NCBI RefSeq assembly: GCF_003347205.1
Contig: NZ_QQBJ01000013.1
Span: 62,001-126,000, forward strand
Source of the DNA: Mycolicibacterium moriokaense
GTDB taxonomy: Bacteria; Actinomycetota; Actinomycetes; Mycobacteriales; Mycobacteriaceae
DNA: 64,000 bases
Direction of reading: 5' to 3'
In this document: one piece after another, positions 18,916 through 29,354 of the stretch
How positions within the stretch are numbered: the stretch's first letter is position 1
Layout of the letters: each line of letters starts with the position of its first letter
Made by a program: the position numbers and the translations under genes
The notes under the pieces: model-generated
What the model was told of the DNA's origin: nothing
Databases searched by the model: none
Seen by the model: the letters and a program-made list of their open reading frames with translations, nothing else

Positions 18916-18986
18916 GTCAACTATTCCAGGCACTACTGGATCCGTCGACGTTGCCCGGGAGTGTTCAGGCTCAACTCAGGCCACGC

Positions 18987-19718
18987 TCAGGATTCGATGA
19001 TGCGGGCGAGGTAGGGCTGCAGCCCGGCCGTCCGCACCGGGCTGACGGTCACCTTGCCCGCGCTTCCGGAGGCCTCCAGCATCTTGCCGCCGCCGAGGTA
19101 GATGGCGACGTGCTGGCTCCCGCCAGGGCCCCAGAAAAGGAGGTCGCCGCGCTTGGCCTGCGACTGCGGCACCTTGCGGCCGGTGTTGTACTGATCGCCG
19201 GAATACTTCGGAATCAGTACGCCGACGCCCGCGAAGGCGAACCGGGTGAAACCCGAGCAGTCGTAGCCGACGATGTTGGCCCCGGAGTCCACCCCCGTGC
19301 TGGGCCCGCTGGGCGTGCCGCCTCCCCATGAATACGGCACGCCCATCTGCGAGGCCCCACGGCGAATCACATACTCGATCGCCTGCGGTCCGCGAACCCG
19401 GCCGACACCGACACCTCCGGTGCTGGCGCCACCACTGCTGCCGCCGAGGCCGATCGTCTGCAGAAACTTCTGACCCAGGCTCTGGGTGGTCTGGATCGCC
19501 ATCTGCGTGGCTTGAAACGAGGCGTTGGCGATCGCGACCGGGTCCCCTGGAGCACCTGCGCTGAGCACCTTCGGCAGCGTCGGGTCCCACTGCCCGTCGT
19601 CCGCGGCCGCCGGAGCGGCCAGCCCGATCAGCACGGCCGTCGCCGCCAGGAGCAGGACGACCGCTTTAGCGCAGTGGGAAGCGTTGTGGCGCAATGAATT
19701 GAACAAAATCACTCGCAT
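18987..19718 (-). CDS. ripB: NlpC/P60 peptidoglycan endopeptidase RipB
   Basis: 243 residues. Signal peptide (AVVLLLAATAVLIGLAAPAAA, cleavage probably after A39), a short linker, then an NlpC/P60 domain from about 110. Catalytic residues: C154 in GYDCSGF, H203 in GSQHVAIYL, and E215. Cleaves the D-Glu to meso-DAP bond in peptide stems. Unlike RipA it has no long N-terminal coiled coil, as in Rv1478 (241 aa). The ATG overlaps the last base of the ripA TGA (TGATG), so the two are translationally coupled. Confidence 0.95.
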   Translation of the reverse strand: MRVILFNSLRHNASHCAKAVVLLLAATAVLIGLAAPAAADDGQWDPTLPKVLSAGAPGDPVAIANASFQATQMAIQTTQSLGQKFLQTIGLGGSSGGASTGGVGVGRVRGPQAIEYVIRRGASQMGVPYSWGGGTPSGPSTGVDSGANIVGYDCSGFTRFAFAGVGVLIPKYSGDQYNTGRKVPQSQAKRGDLLFWGPGGSQHVAIYLGGGKMLEASGSAGKVTVSPVRTAGLQPYLARIIES

Positions 19719-21106
19719 CAGTATTCGATGTACCGGACGACGTAGGGGGTCATGCCGCTGGTCCGCACCGGCGAAACCTTCACCTGCGAGCCCGTGTAGG
19801 GCGCCTCGAGCATCATGCCGTTGCCGAGGTAGAGCGTGACGTGCTGGCTGCCGCCGGGGCCGTAGAAGATGACGTCGCCGCGCCGCATCTGCGACGAGGG
19901 GATCTTGCGGCCCAGGTTGTACTGCGAACCCGAATAGTGCGGCAACTTGATGCCGACGCCGGCGAAGGCGTAGAGGATCAATCCGGAACAGTCGAATCCG
20001 ACTGTGTTGGAACCGGAGTCGATGCCGGTGCTCTTGCCCGCCGCGTTGCCGCCGCCCCACGAGTAGGGCACCCCGATCTGCGACATCGCGCGCTGGATGA
20101 CGTATTCGGAGGCCTGCCTGCCGTAGACGCGGGGAATGGCGCCGTTGGTGTAGCCGGTCGGCGTCGGCAGAATCCCTATCTTGCGCAGGAAGGTCCGGCC
20201 CATGTCGGCCGTGTACTGCGCCGAGGTGGACGAGATGCCGAGCACCGAGTTGATGATCGCGATCGGATCGCCGCTGACGAACGCACTGGGAATCGCGGGC
20301 AGGGTCGGATCCCACAGGCTCTGGTCCCAATTGCGCGCGGCCGGCGCGGGCGCGGCTGGCGACCGATCCCAGTTGGTCGACGGGTTCGCCTCCGGGGCAG
20401 TGGGTTTGACCTCAGCCGCGGCGGGCGCCGACCAGTTCTTGGCCGCGGCGAGCTTCGCCTGGGCGGCGTTGCGCTCGGCGGTCAGCTGATCCAGCTGGCC
20501 GCGTTGGTCGGCGAACGTCTGCTGGGCCGACCGCAGCGCGGACACCGCGGCGTCCTGGCTGGACTGCGCGTCCAGCGCGGCCTGGTCGGCCTTTTGCTTG
20601 GCGAGTCGCGCGGCGGACTCCTTGTTGACCTGTTCGGTGCGGGCGCGCTGCAGGTCGGTCATCACCTGTTGGGCGCTGGCGGCCAGCGTCTGGCCGACCG
20701 AGGCGGTGTCGAGCATGTCGGCGGGGTCGGTGGCGGTCAGATACGAGCCCGACGGCCCGTTGACATAGGTCGACGCGGCGAAGGTGTCGAACCGCGCCTG
20801 CGCGGATTCGATGGCCGCGGTCGAGTCCGCGACGGCGCGCCTGCTGGCGTCCACGTCGCCTTGCGCCGCGGCGGCGTTGTCGCGTGCGGTCTGTACGTCG
20901 ACGATGGCCTTGTTGACGCCCTCCTGCTGGGCCTGCACGGCGGCGCCCAGTTCGGCCAGCTTCTGGTTCACGTTCGCGATCGCGGCGACCAGCGACCCGA
21001 TCGAGTCGGGGCTGCTGGGCTCGGCGGCGGCGATTCCCCCTGGGGTGTAGAACGCCGTCGCCACCAAAATGGCGAGGGCCGCGAGCGCGCGAGGGGTGCG
21101 TCTCAT
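19718..21106 (-). CDS. ripA: NlpC/P60 peptidoglycan endopeptidase RipA
   Basis: 462 residues, secreted. Signal peptide 1-28 (LAALAILVATAFYTPGGIAAA). A long Ala/Gln-rich coiled coil (about 35-225) keeps the enzyme auto-inhibited in the M. tuberculosis structure. A Pro/Ala linker follows, then the NlpC/P60 domain with C373 (GFDCSGL), H422 (GSQHVTLYL) and E434, the same spacing (49 and 12) as C383/H432/E444 of M. tuberculosis RipA. Septal D,L-endopeptidase needed for daughter-cell separation, working with RpfB. Strong ribosome binding site GAGGAGA at 21117-21123. Several GTCACA boxes and a hairpin lie upstream. Confidence 0.96.
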   Translation of the reverse strand: MRRTPRALAALAILVATAFYTPGGIAAAEPSSPDSIGSLVAAIANVNQKLAELGAAVQAQQEGVNKAIVDVQTARDNAAAAQGDVDASRRAVADSTAAIESAQARFDTFAASTYVNGPSGSYLTATDPADMLDTASVGQTLAASAQQVMTDLQRARTEQVNKESAARLAKQKADQAALDAQSSQDAAVSALRSAQQTFADQRGQLDQLTAERNAAQAKLAAAKNWSAPAAAEVKPTAPEANPSTNWDRSPAAPAPAARNWDQSLWDPTLPAIPSAFVSGDPIAIINSVLGISSTSAQYTADMGRTFLRKIGILPTPTGYTNGAIPRVYGRQASEYVIQRAMSQIGVPYSWGGGNAAGKSTGIDSGSNTVGFDCSGLILYAFAGVGIKLPHYSGSQYNLGRKIPSSQMRRGDVIFYGPGGSQHVTLYLGNGMMLEAPYTGSQVKVSPVRTSGMTPYVVRYIEY

Positions 21107-21123
21107 TCGGCTCGGTTCTCCTC

Positions 21124-21167
21124 GCAGAAGTCACAAAAACAACAACTACACCAGTAGGTACTTCTGC
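21124..21167 (-). promoter_or_regulatory. Leader hairpin abutting the ripA ribosome binding site
   Basis: On the minus strand GCAGAAGT (21167 to 21160) and ACTTCTGC (21131 to 21124) are perfect 8-bp complements. An inner CTAC-TGGT-GTAG hairpin lies in the loop. The second arm ends directly before the GAGGAGA ribosome binding site at 21117-21123, so folding could affect ripA translation. Confidence 0.45.
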
Positions 21168-21239
21168 ACCGTACGTCACATCTGACGCTAAAGAAACTCT
21201 AGTCACAAACTACATATCTGTAATTCCGAAGAGTGTGAC
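21130..21239. promoter_or_regulatory. Four GTCACA boxes upstream of ripA (candidate MtrA sites)
   Basis: GTCACA occurs on the plus strand at 21130-21135, 21175-21180 and 21202-21207, and on the minus strand at 21234-21239. GTCACA is the core I recall for the response regulator MtrA, reported to bind the ripA promoter. One box lies directly next to the TAGAGT -10 candidate. Confidence 0.5.
21196..21201 (-). promoter_or_regulatory. Candidate -10 box of ripA
   Basis: TAGAGT on the minus strand, with TTACAG 16 bp upstream as a weak -35. It predicts a leader of about 80 nt containing the hairpin at 21124-21167. Confidence 0.4.
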
Positions 21240-21281
21240 CGAATGGTGATATTCGACTTCGACGGACGCCCCTGCCAGGCG

Positions 21282-21818
21282 TTATTCCGCGTTTTGCGGT
21301 TCCTTTTCGGCGCCTTGGCGCCTGGCTCGAACCTGCAGGAATCGCGTCGCCACGGCGGCGGCCAATACAAACAGAGTGAGACCGATTGAGAATGTCGTCC
21401 ACGGAAAGTGCGGCGTCGTCAACTCGCTGACGAAATTCTTCGACGACTGCACCGGGTCGCCGTTCTTGGCGATATCTTGACCCGCCTCCAGCGTCACCCG
21501 ATCGAAATCCTTGCTGTAGGTGCCCGCCCAGGTCGGACTCATCGCCAGCACCGTCGAACCCGGGTACGCATTTCCGACCTCGGTGGCGATATCACGCAGT
21601 GGGGTGTCGATGGGCGGATTGGTGGCGATCACCACGATCTTGAGATCGATGCCCTGTGCGTGGGCGTCGGTGACGACCTGGCGCAGTTCTGGGACCATCG
21701 ATGCGTCGGCCGGTGGCACGCTCACGCCGTCATCGCCCACATCCGCGAGAACCTGGTTCAAGTCGACGTCCGCGGGGATGTAGGTCGGAAGGTGCGGGAT
21801 CACGCTCGGGCCGGTCAC
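21282..21818 (-). CDS. Single-pass membrane protein of unknown function (Rv1476-like)
   Basis: 178 residues: a soluble N-terminal domain (PTYIPADVDLNQVLADVGDDGVS, with IDLKIVVIATNPPIDTP in the middle) followed by one C-terminal transmembrane helix (FSIGLTLFVLAAAVATRFL) and a basic tail. The topology suggests an extracytoplasmic N-terminal domain, although no cleavable signal is visible. Corresponds to Rv1476, which precedes ripA in M. tuberculosis; a role in envelope biology is only inferred from that position. Start: the GTG at 21818 has a TACCGT -10 box (21825-21830) 6 nt upstream. A longer form from 21860 is possible but would begin before the promoter. Confidence 0.78.
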   Translation of the reverse strand: MTGPSVIPHLPTYIPADVDLNQVLADVGDDGVSVPPADASMVPELRQVVTDAHAQGIDLKIVVIATNPPIDTPLRDIATEVGNAYPGSTVLAMSPTWAGTYSKDFDRVTLEAGQDIAKNGDPVQSSKNFVSELTTPHFPWTTFSIGLTLFVLAAAVATRFLQVRARRQGAEKEPQNAE

Positions 21819-21824
21819 ACGAGA

Positions 21825-21830
21825 ACGGTA
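21825..21830 (-). promoter_or_regulatory. -10 box of the Rv1476-like gene
   Basis: TACCGT on the minus strand with 6 nt to the GTG at 21818; leaderless arrangement. Confidence 0.5.
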
Positions 21831-21895
21831 CGTGATCGAGGTCGCGGCGGGTGGCAGCACGCTCCCGCGAGTACGACACTGGAGTGCGCCCAGGT

Positions 21896-21925
21896 TGCTT
21901 TATAGGACAAGCGTACTGTTAGATT
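21896..21925 (+). promoter_or_regulatory. acn promoter
   Basis: TTGCTT (21896-21901) and TAGATT (21920-21925) with an 18-bp spacer. The spacer contains the candidate AcnR operator, so repressor binding would block the polymerase. Confidence 0.5.
21903..21918 (+). promoter_or_regulatory. Candidate AcnR operator
   Basis: TAGGACAAGCGTACTG matches the AcnR consensus I recall from Corynebacterium, CAGNACnnncGTACTG, at all fixed positions but the first. It sits between the -35 and -10 of acn, and the TetR gene right after acn encodes the presumed AcnR. Confidence 0.65.
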
Positions 21926-21968
21926 GGAAATGCCGTCGACACACAGCCCGTCGCGGCGGAACACTTAG

Positions 21969-24821
<2,853 letters not shown>

Positions 24822-24860
24822 GTTCGCGACACCGAACGCTTGCGCGAGGAGTAACAGAAG

Positions 24861-25424
24861 TTGCCCCGGGTAACCGACGACCATCTGGCGGCGCGTCGCC
24901 GTCAGATTCTCGACGGTGCTCGGCGGTGCTTTGCCGAGTACGGCTACGACAGGGCCACCGTGCGCAGGCTGGAACAGACCATCGGGCTGTCCCGCGGCGC
25001 GATATTTCACCACTTCCGGGACAAGGACACGCTGTTCTTCGAACTGGCCCATGAGGACGCCGAGCGGATGGCGGACGTGGCGTCGCGGGAAGGCCTGATC
25101 CAGGTGATGCGCGACATGCTGGCTGCACCCGATCAGTTCGACTGGCTGGCCACCCGGTTGGAGATCGCGCGCAAGCTCCGCAACGACCCGGCGTTCAACA
25201 AGGGCTGGTCGGAGCGATCGGCCGAGTTGTCCGCCGCGACAACCGAGCGGCTACGACGGCAGAAGCAGGCGGGAAGACTGCGTGACGACGTGCCCAGCGA
25301 CGTGCTGCACACGTATCTGGATTTGGTGCTCGACGGCTTGGTCGCGCGGCTCGCATCGGGAGATGAGCCCGAAAAGCTCAGCGCCGTACTCGACCTCGTC
25401 GAGTCGTCTGTGCGCCAGCCCTAG
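24861..25424 (+). CDS. acnR: TetR-family repressor AcnR
   Basis: 187 residues. N-terminal helix-turn-helix: RRRQILDGARRCFAEYGYDRATVRRLEQTIGLSRGAIFHHFRDKDTLF, with the TetR recognition helix LSRGAIFHHF. The C-terminal ligand domain is all-helical. It lies right behind acn, as acnR does in Corynebacterium, where AcnR represses acn and senses citrate. TTG start at 24861 with GAGGAG at 24846-24851. It ends back to back with the small HTH gene on the other strand (zero bases between the stops). Counterpart of Rv1474c. Confidence 0.9.
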   Translation: MPRVTDDHLAARRRQILDGARRCFAEYGYDRATVRRLEQTIGLSRGAIFHHFRDKDTLFFELAHEDAERMADVASREGLIQVMRDMLAAPDQFDWLATRLEIARKLRNDPAFNKGWSERSAELSAATTERLRRQKQAGRLRDDVPSDVLHTYLDLVLDGLVARLASGDEPEKLSAVLDLVESSVRQP

Positions 25425-25613
25425 CTAGCGGCGGGCGCGGTGGTTGGGCCCGCCGCGGCTGCGCATCGTGGTGCCGGACTCGCGCAGCATGCTGTGTATG
25501 GAGCCGTACGAACGGCCGGTCGAGGCGACCAGTGAGCGGATGCTCGCGCCCCCCTCGTATGCGCTGCGCAGGTCGCGCAGCAACTCATCCCGAGAATTGT
25601 TCGCTTTCTTCAT
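25425..25613 (-). CDS. Small helix-turn-helix protein (Rv1473A-like)
   Basis: 62 residues, basic. The sequence DELLRDLRSAYEGGASIRSLVASTGRSYGSIHSMLRESG is a compact homeodomain-like HTH, followed by a basic tail (RSRGGPNHRARR). Probably a DNA-binding regulator; its targets are unknown. The ATG at 25613 has a near-perfect ribosome binding site (GGGGAGG). Upstream in-frame codons would add a hydrophobic leader that is not conserved in M. tuberculosis Rv1473A (63 aa as I recall). A TACGCT -10-like sequence lies about 35 bp upstream. Confidence 0.82.
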   Translation of the reverse strand: MKKANNSRDELLRDLRSAYEGGASIRSLVASTGRSYGSIHSMLRESGTTMRSRGGPNHRARR

Positions 25614-25712
25614 CGACACCTCCCCGCTGTGGTGCCCCGACGAATACCCAGCGTAAATCAGCCCTAACCCAACAACGGCCAAATTGGAGCAAACAGGACG
25701 CGAATGCGGCGC

Positions 25713-27341
25713 TCAGGCCAGCTCGATGAGATCGGCGTACTCCGCTGACCAGAAGTCCTCCGTGCCATCGGGAAGAAGCACCACACGCTGGGGATCCAGT
25801 GCTTCCGCGGCACCCGGATCGTGGGTCACCAGCACCACCGCCCCACGGTAGCTGCGCAGCGCGTCGAGCACCTGTTCGCGCGATGCGGGATCGAGGTTGT
25901 TCGTCGGCTCGTCGAGCAGTAGGACGTTTGCCGTGGACGCGACAAGGCCGGCGAGGGCGAGCCGGGTCTTCTCTCCACCCGACAGCGTGCCCGCTGGCTG
26001 ATCGAGCTGCGGTCCGCTGAACATGAAAGCGCCCAACAGCCCGCGCAGATCCTGCTCGCCGGTATCGGGTGCCGCATGCCGGATGTTCTCCCACACCGTC
26101 GCCAAGTCGTCGAGGGTGTCGTGTTCCTGCGCGAAGTAGCCGATCTTGAGCCCGTGGCCCGGCTCCAGCCCGCCGGTGTCGGGCGTCTCGACCCCGGCCA
26201 ACAGCCGCAGCAGCGTGGTCTTGCCCGCGCCGTTGAGGCCGAGCACCACCACGCGCGAGCCGCGGTCGATGGCCAGATCGACGCCGGCGAACACCTCGAG
26301 TGAGCCGTACATCTTGGTCAGGTCCTTGGCGACCAGCGGTGTGCGTCCGCACGACGCGGGGCTGGGGAACTTGATCCGGGCGACCTTGTCGGCCACCCGC
26401 TCCTCGTCAAGGGCGGCCATCATCCGGTCGGCACGGCGCAACATGTTCTGCGCGGCCACGGCTTTGGTGGCTTTCGCGCCCATTTTGGCGGCCTGGGTCC
26501 GCAGCGCCGTGGCCTTGCGCTCGGCGTTCGCACGTTCCCGGCGGCGGCGCTGTTCGTCGGTGGCACGCGCATCGAGGTACTTCTGCCAGGACATGTTGTA
26601 GACGTCCACCTCGCCGCGCACGGCGTCGAGGAACCACACCCGGTTCACGACATCGGCGAGCAGGTCGACGTTGTGGCTGATCACCACCAGCCCGCCGGTG
26701 TGCGCGCGCAGGAACTCACGCAGCCAGCCCAGCGAGTCGGCGTCGAGGTGGTTGGTCGGCTCGTCCAGAAGCAGGGTCGTGGACGATCCCGAGCCCGTAT
26801 CGGACGCGGCGAACAGGATGCGGGCGAGTTCGACGCGGCGGCGCTGCCCGCCGGACAGGGTGCGCAGCGGCTGCGTGAGCACCCGGTCGGGCAGGCCGAG
26901 GCTTGCGCAGATGCGGCCTGCCTCGCTCTCGGCCCCGTACCCGCCGAGGGCGGCGAACCTCTCCTCGAGTTGCCCGTAGCGCCGTACCGCACGGTCGCGC
27001 GTAGCGTCGTCTGCCGTCTCGGCCATCAGCGCCTGCTGCTTCTCCAGGTCGGCCAACAGGGCGTCGAGGCCGCGCGCCGAAAGCACCCGGTCGCGGGCCA
27101 GCATGTCCAGGTTGCCCTCTCTGGGATCCTGTGGCAGATAACCGATGTCGCCGGCCCGCACGATGTTGCCCGCGTAGGGCTCCCCCTCGCCGGCCAGAAT
27201 TCTCATGGTGGTGGTCTTGCCCGCACCGTTTCGGCCCACCAGACCGATGCGGTCACCCGGCTGCACCCGCAGTGCGGTTCCGTCCGTCGCCAGCAGCGTG
27301 CGCGCGCCTGCGCGGACCTCCAGGTCCGTTGCGGTGATCAC
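25713..27341 (-). CDS. ABC-F family ATPase (ribosome-associated type)
   Basis: 542 residues with two ABC domains and no membrane segments. Domain 1: Walker A GLVGRNGAGKTT (about 33-44), signature LSGGQRRR, Walker B TLLLDEPTNHLD. A charged linker (LDARATDEQRRRRERANAERKATALRTQAAKMG) plays the part of the P-site tRNA interaction motif. Domain 2: LGLNGAGKTT, LSGGEKTR, LLLDEPTNNLD. ABC-F proteins act on the ribosome as translation factors or antibiotic-protection proteins. Corresponds to Rv1473, proposed in the literature to affect macrolide susceptibility. GTG start at 27341 with GGAGGA just upstream; 16 bp after echA12. Confidence 0.93.
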   Translation of the reverse strand: MITATDLEVRAGARTLLATDGTALRVQPGDRIGLVGRNGAGKTTTMRILAGEGEPYAGNIVRAGDIGYLPQDPREGNLDMLARDRVLSARGLDALLADLEKQQALMAETADDATRDRAVRRYGQLEERFAALGGYGAESEAGRICASLGLPDRVLTQPLRTLSGGQRRRVELARILFAASDTGSGSSTTLLLDEPTNHLDADSLGWLREFLRAHTGGLVVISHNVDLLADVVNRVWFLDAVRGEVDVYNMSWQKYLDARATDEQRRRRERANAERKATALRTQAAKMGAKATKAVAAQNMLRRADRMMAALDEERVADKVARIKFPSPASCGRTPLVAKDLTKMYGSLEVFAGVDLAIDRGSRVVVLGLNGAGKTTLLRLLAGVETPDTGGLEPGHGLKIGYFAQEHDTLDDLATVWENIRHAAPDTGEQDLRGLLGAFMFSGPQLDQPAGTLSGGEKTRLALAGLVASTANVLLLDEPTNNLDPASREQVLDALRSYRGAVVLVTHDPGAAEALDPQRVVLLPDGTEDFWSAEYADLIELA

Positions 27342-27357
27342 GCTGCTTCCTCCACTC

Positions 27358-28179
27358 CTACTTGTCGTCGGTGAATTCAGGGGCCCGTTTCTCCGCGCGC
27401 GCAGCCACCGCTTCCTCGAAGTTCGCGGTGAGTAGACGCACGAAGAGTTGACCGAGGCCCTCGGCCTGCATGTGCCCCTCCAGGCTAGCGGCGTCCAGTC
27501 CAGTCCACAGTGTGCGCTTGGTCAACTCGATTCCGGGCCGGGAGAACGCCGCGATGCGCTCGGCCATCTCGTAGCACGTGTCGAGCAGCTGGTCTTCCGG
27601 CACGGTGCGAGACACCAGGCCGATGCGCTCGGCTTCCTCGGCGTCGACGTCGCGGCCGGTCAGCATCATCTCGAACGCGCGCGAGGTGCCGATGGCCCGG
27701 GGCAGCAGATAGCTGAGCCCCAGCTCGCTGGCGGTCAGGCCGTTGTTGATGCCGGCCGCCCGGAAATACGCCCCACCTGCCGCGACCCTGATGTCCGCGG
27801 CCAGCGCCAGGCACAACCCGCCGCCGATGGCTGCGCCGTTGACCGCGGCGATCACCGGTTGGTGCATCTTGCGCAACGCCAGGATGACGTCGTCGAGCAC
27901 CTCCATCGAGCGCAACGCGAACGTGGGCCGGGTCAGCCCGTCGATGTGGGGCACCGAGCCGGCGGACTTGTGGTCGGCACCCGAGGAAAAACCCCGTCCG
28001 GCGCCGGTCAGCACCACCGCTCGCACGTCGTTGTCATAGGTCAGCTCGTCCAGGACGGCCTTGAGCGGCACCATCACGTCGAACGCCATGGAGTTCATCC
28101 GCTCCGGGCGGTTGAGGGTGACGAGCGCCACACCGGGGCGTGGGCGGTCGATGAGAACGAAGTTGCTCTGCTCGGTCAC
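27358..28179 (-). CDS. echA12: Crotonase-family protein (EchA12-like)
   Basis: 273 residues. The crotonase fold is clear: FSSGADHKSAG, the CoA/oxyanion loop AAVNGAAIGGGLCLALAADIRVA and the third helix region. The two glutamates used by true enoyl-CoA hydratases seem absent: GGG is followed by LCLAL instead of CEL, and PE(I/L) is replaced by AGINNG. A nearby E152 (TASELG) may take over. Actual activity could therefore be isomerase or another acyl-CoA reaction rather than hydration. GTG start at 28179 with a TAGCGT -10 box (28186-28191) 6 nt upstream. Rv1472 is the positional counterpart. Confidence 0.85.
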   Translation of the reverse strand: MTEQSNFVLIDRPRPGVALVTLNRPERMNSMAFDVMVPLKAVLDELTYDNDVRAVVLTGAGRGFSSGADHKSAGSVPHIDGLTRPTFALRSMEVLDDVILALRKMHQPVIAAVNGAAIGGGLCLALAADIRVAAGGAYFRAAGINNGLTASELGLSYLLPRAIGTSRAFEMMLTGRDVDAEEAERIGLVSRTVPEDQLLDTCYEMAERIAAFSRPGIELTKRTLWTGLDAASLEGHMQAEGLGQLFVRLLTANFEEAVAARAEKRAPEFTDDK

Positions 28180-28185
28180 GGATGC

Positions 28186-28191
28186 ACGCTA
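28186..28191 (-). promoter_or_regulatory. -10 box of echA12
   Basis: TAGCGT on the minus strand with 6 nt to the GTG at 28179; leaderless arrangement. Confidence 0.5.
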
Positions 28192-28205
28192 TCGCGTGCG
28201 CGGGG

Positions 28206-28571
28206 CTACGCCTGTTCGCCGTTGTTCTGAGCGGCGATCGCGGCGTCCACGTCGAACGCCTTGACCTGCTCCACCAGGTCCTCCAGGGCAGCCGGCGGCA
28301 ACGCCCCGGCCTGGTTGAAGACCAATCTGCCCTTCTTGAACGCCATCAGCGTCGGGATGGAGCGGATGTCGGCGGCGGCGGCCAACTGCTGCTCAGCCTC
28401 GGTGTCGACCTTCGCATGCACCACATCAGGGTGTTTGTCCGCGGACGCCGAGAACGTCGGTGCGAACGCGCGACACGGCCCGCACCACGACGCCCAGAAG
28501 TCGACCAACACGATGTCGTTGTCGTTGATGGTGTCGTTGAACTCGGCAGCGGTGATGTCTCGAGTAGTCAC
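28206..28571 (-). CDS. trxA: Thioredoxin
   Basis: 121 residues, a complete thioredoxin fold with the active site WCGPC in VDFWASWCGPCRAFAP (about 24-39), the cis-proline in SIPTLMAF, and a C-terminal helix extended by an Ala/Asn-rich tail. Reduces protein disulfides in the cytoplasm with electrons from thioredoxin reductase (not in this window). M. tuberculosis has thioredoxin genes at Rv1470/Rv1471. GTG start at 28571 with AGGAGA upstream. It does not share a transcript start with echA12, which has its own promoter in the 26-bp gap. Confidence 0.95.
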   Translation of the reverse strand: MTTRDITAAEFNDTINDNDIVLVDFWASWCGPCRAFAPTFSASADKHPDVVHAKVDTEAEQQLAAAADIRSIPTLMAFKKGRLVFNQAGALPPAALEDLVEQVKAFDVDAAIAAQNNGEQA

Positions 28572-28637
28572 GTTTCTCCTAACGCGGGCGTCCTGCTGTG
28601 TGTTCCCAGTATGTGGTCAACGGAACCAGGGCTCGGC

Positions 28638-29354
28638 TCACCGATACTCGGGATTGGCGAAGTCATATCGGCAACCCGCGTCCCACCCGGTCCGGATGTT
28701 GCCGTAGGCGGGGACGCCGCCGGCCGCGTTCAACATGCGCGCGAGGTGCATCAGGTTCCAGGTCATGAACGTGGTGTTGCGGTTGGTGAAGTCGTTCTCG
28801 GGACCACCCGAGCCGGGGTCCAGGTAGGACGGGCCCGGGCCCGCCTCGCCGATCCAGCCCGCGTCGGCCTGTGGCGGAATCGTGTAGCCGATGTGCTGCA
28901 GCGTATAGAGCACGTTCTGCGCGCAGTGTTTGACGCCGTCTTCGTTGCCGGTGATCAAACAGCCGCCCACCCGGCCGTAATACAGATACTGCCCGGCGTC
29001 GTTGAGCAGGTGGGAGCCGCCGTAGAGGCGCTCGTGAACCTGCTTCATCACGGAGCTGTTGTCGCCCAGCCAGATCGGCCCCGCGAGCACCAGGATGTGT
29101 GCGGCCAAGACCTTCTCGAAGATGGCGGGCCAGTCGTCGGTCGCCCAGCCGTGCTCACGCATGTCCGGCCACACCCCGGTGGCGATGTCGTGGTCCACGG
29201 CCCGCACGACGTCGACGGCGATGCCGTGCTTCTCCATGATCGCGGAGCTGATGTCGACAAGCCCCTGGGTGTGGCTCATCTCCGGCGAGCGTTTCAGCGT
29301 GCAGTTGATGAACAAGGCCCGCAGGCCCGTGAAGTCGAGATCGACGGATGTCAC
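28638..29354 (-). CDS. Flavodoxin-family / NADPH-dependent FMN reductase-like protein
   Basis: 238 residues. A Rossmann-like start (LRALFINCTLKRSPEMSHTQGLV) forms the FMN phosphate-binding loop. VLAGPIWLGDNSSVMKQVHERLYG matches the second flavin contact of the NADPH-dependent FMN reductase family, and GRVGGCLITGNEDGVKHCAQNVLYTLQHIG the third. The family includes azo/quinone reductases and multimeric flavodoxin-like proteins; the exact substrate is unknown. The GTG start (29354) overlaps the TGA of the upstream gene (GTGA), so it is the second gene of a two-gene operon. Confidence 0.82.
   Translation of the reverse strand: MTSVDLDFTGLRALFINCTLKRSPEMSHTQGLVDISSAIMEKHGIAVDVVRAVDHDIATGVWPDMREHGWATDDWPAIFEKVLAAHILVLAGPIWLGDNSSVMKQVHERLYGGSHLLNDAGQYLYYGRVGGCLITGNEDGVKHCAQNVLYTLQHIGYTIPPQADAGWIGEAGPGPSYLDPGSGGPENDFTNRNTTFMTWNLMHLARMLNAAGGVPAYGNIRTGWDAGCRYDFANPEYR

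Noticed and set aside
21107-21281. Cyclic di-AMP (ydaO) riboswitch before ripA
   Set aside because: Such switches precede some actinobacterial wall-hydrolase genes, but the predicted leader of about 80 nt is too short and no conserved core was seen.
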